Below are positions 5,741 to 6,720 of a stretch of 6,720 nucleotides of DNA, one piece after another (the stretch's first letter is position 1; each line of letters opens with the position of its first letter). The translations under genes were made by a program, and so were the position numbers. Origin of the DNA: Actinomycetota bacterium (lineage in GTDB: Bacteria; Actinomycetota; Thermoleophilia; Gaiellales; Gaiellaceae). The stretch spans positions 1 to 6,720 of the forward strand of contig JACCRW010000192.1 in the NCBI GenBank assembly GCA_013813345.1, read 5' to 3'. The notes under the pieces were generated by a model. It made no database searches. It was not told where the DNA came from and worked only from the letters and a program-made list of their open reading frames with translations.

Positions 5741-5792
5741 GCCCGCCACTCCGCAGGTGGTTCGAGGCAGCCGCTGCGGGTCACCGGCTCAA

Positions 5793-5798
5793 TACACT
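5793..5798 (+). promoter_or_regulatory. Candidate -10 element of the glutamate dehydrogenase gene
   Basis: TACACT lies 8 bases before the ATG at 5807, with no Shine-Dalgarno in the interval. A start six to seven bases after the hexamer would fall at 5804-5806, so the mRNA would begin essentially at the start codon. No clear -35 is present. Confidence 0.45.
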
Positions 5799-5806
5799 CT
5801 CGCGCG

Positions 5807-6720
5807 ATGGCCCAGATCGAGGAAACCGCGGCTCTCACGCACCTCGAGTGGGACACCCCGCTCTTTCAGACGGCGATCGCCCAGTACGAGCAGGCGGTTC
5901 CCTTCGCAGATATTTCCGAGGGAGTGGCCGAGCGACTGCGCTATCCGGAGCGGGCGGTCATGCTCTCCGTCCCCGTTCGGCTCGACGACGAGCGCCGCGT
6001 CGTCTTCGCCGGCTATCGCGTCCAGCACTCGAGTGTCCTCGGCCCGACGAAGGGCGGCATCCGCTACGACACCGAGGTGACGCTCGGCGAGTGCGCGGCC
6101 CTTGCGGTGTGGATGACGTGGAAGTGCGCCCTCCTGAAGCTTCCCTACGGCGGCGCGAAGGGCGGCGTCCGCTGCAATCCGCGCCAGATGTCGCAGGCGG
6201 AGCTCGAGCGGCTGACTCGCCGCTTCACGTCGGAGCTATTGCCGGTGATCGGGCCGCAGGAGGACATCCCCGCACCCGATATGGCGACGAACGAGCAGAC
6301 GATGGCCTGGATGATGGACACCTATTCGATGCAGATCGGCCACGCGGTCCCGGAGATCGTCACGGGCAAGCCGATCTCGATCGGCGGCTCCGTCTTCCGG
6401 CACGAGGCGACGGGGGCCGGCGTCGTGATGGTGATCGCCCGCGCCTGCGAGCGGCTCGGCTGGAACCTCGCCGAGCAACGTTGCGTCGTCCAGGGCTTCG
6501 GCAACGTCGGCGGGATCGCGGCGCACGAGCTCGTCGCGCGCGGCGCAACGGTGATTGCCGTCTCGGACGTCTCCGGCGGCATCCTCGACGAGGCGGGGCT
6601 CGAGATCGACGCGATGCTGGACTTTGCGAAGGCAAACGGCTCGCTCGAGGCCTGGGAGAGCGGCCGCCGAATCACGAACGAGGAGCTGCTCGAGCTGCCC
6701 TGCGACGTCCTCGTGCTCGC
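5807..6720 (+). CDS. gdhA: Glu/Leu/Phe/Val dehydrogenase, probably glutamate dehydrogenase (3' end outside the window)
   Basis: The first 304 codons of an open frame continue past the right edge; full family members have about 415-450 residues. These cytoplasmic enzymes reversibly deaminate glutamate to 2-oxoglutarate and ammonia using NAD(P). The catalytic half shows GPTKGGIRY (79-87), the substrate lysine region MTWKCA (Lys106) and PYGGAKGG with the catalytic lysine (Lys118). IPAPD holds the catalytic aspartate (Asp158), and TNEQTMAWMMDTYS (161-174) follows. The nucleotide domain has GFGNVG (230-235), with Asp254 in SDVSGG probably near the cofactor ribose. The motif usually read as ATGRGV is ATGAGV here (201-206). 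PYGGAKGG and the overall pattern favour glutamate over leucine or phenylalanine dehydrogenase, which are shorter; NAD versus NADP use cannot be settled from this part. ATG at 5807 is chosen because TACACT sits just upstream, matching a leaderless start. Confidence 0.93.
   Translation, partial: MAQIEETAALTHLEWDTPLFQTAIAQYEQAVPFADISEGVAERLRYPERAVMLSVPVRLDDERRVVFAGYRVQHSSVLGPTKGGIRYDTEVTLGECAALAVWMTWKCALLKLPYGGAKGGVRCNPRQMSQAELERLTRRFTSELLPVIGPQEDIPAPDMATNEQTMAWMMDTYSMQIGHAVPEIVTGKPISIGGSVFRHEATGAGVVMVIARACERLGWNLAEQRCVVQGFGNVGGIAAHELVARGATVIAVSDVSGGILDEAGLEIDAMLDFAKANGSLEAWESGRRITNEELLELPCDVLVL

Overview
The window is GC-rich throughout, with codons ending mostly in G or C. The gene content (GTG starts, a baeRF-type release-factor homologue ending in GGIGAILRY, a DUF3105 membrane protein, an ABM-like small protein, near-leaderless promoters) suggests an actinobacterium. 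A deep-branching lineage such as the Thermoleophilia (Gaiella/Solirubrobacter relatives) is my guess from protein style, not from a search. It reads as ordinary chromosome: I see no insertion sequence, phage gene, CRISPR array or integration scar, and coding density is very high.

Left third, minus strand: trxB (thioredoxin reductase) is followed 46 bp later by a CorA-family divalent-cation channel gene, and the two probably form one operon. Upstream of trxB is a good match to the thiol-stress ECF sigma promoter of actinobacteria (SigR of Streptomyces, SigH of Mycobacterium): GGAAC, 17 bases, CGTT. The same 142-bp intergenic region must also carry the promoter of the divergent plus-strand gene.

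Middle: that plus-strand gene (2091-3230) encodes a 379-residue bacterial homologue of archaeo-eukaryotic release factor 1, with a GGWSQ motif, a Cys-poor zinc-ribbon-like insert and the family's C-terminal signature. It converges tail to tail with rmuC (3227-4435, minus), and the two stop codons share one CTAG palindrome, so no bases remain between them for a terminator. rmuC is divergent from a DUF3105 membrane-anchored protein (4500-5210, plus).

Right third, plus strand: a tRNA-Leu(UAA) gene (5234-5318), a 99-residue protein resembling dimeric alpha/beta-barrel proteins (5398-5697), a likely terminator hairpin (5711-5740), and the first 304 codons of a Glu/Leu/Phe/Val dehydrogenase, most likely glutamate dehydrogenase, which runs off the right edge.

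The genes do not form one obvious pathway. The best leads are the ECF-type promoter on trxB-corA, the uncharacterised release-factor homologue, and a recurrent TAnnnT hexamer 8-11 bases before unaccompanied start codons, suggesting leaderless transcription. No gap longer than 300 bases lacks a gene; the largest intergenic region is 142 bp.
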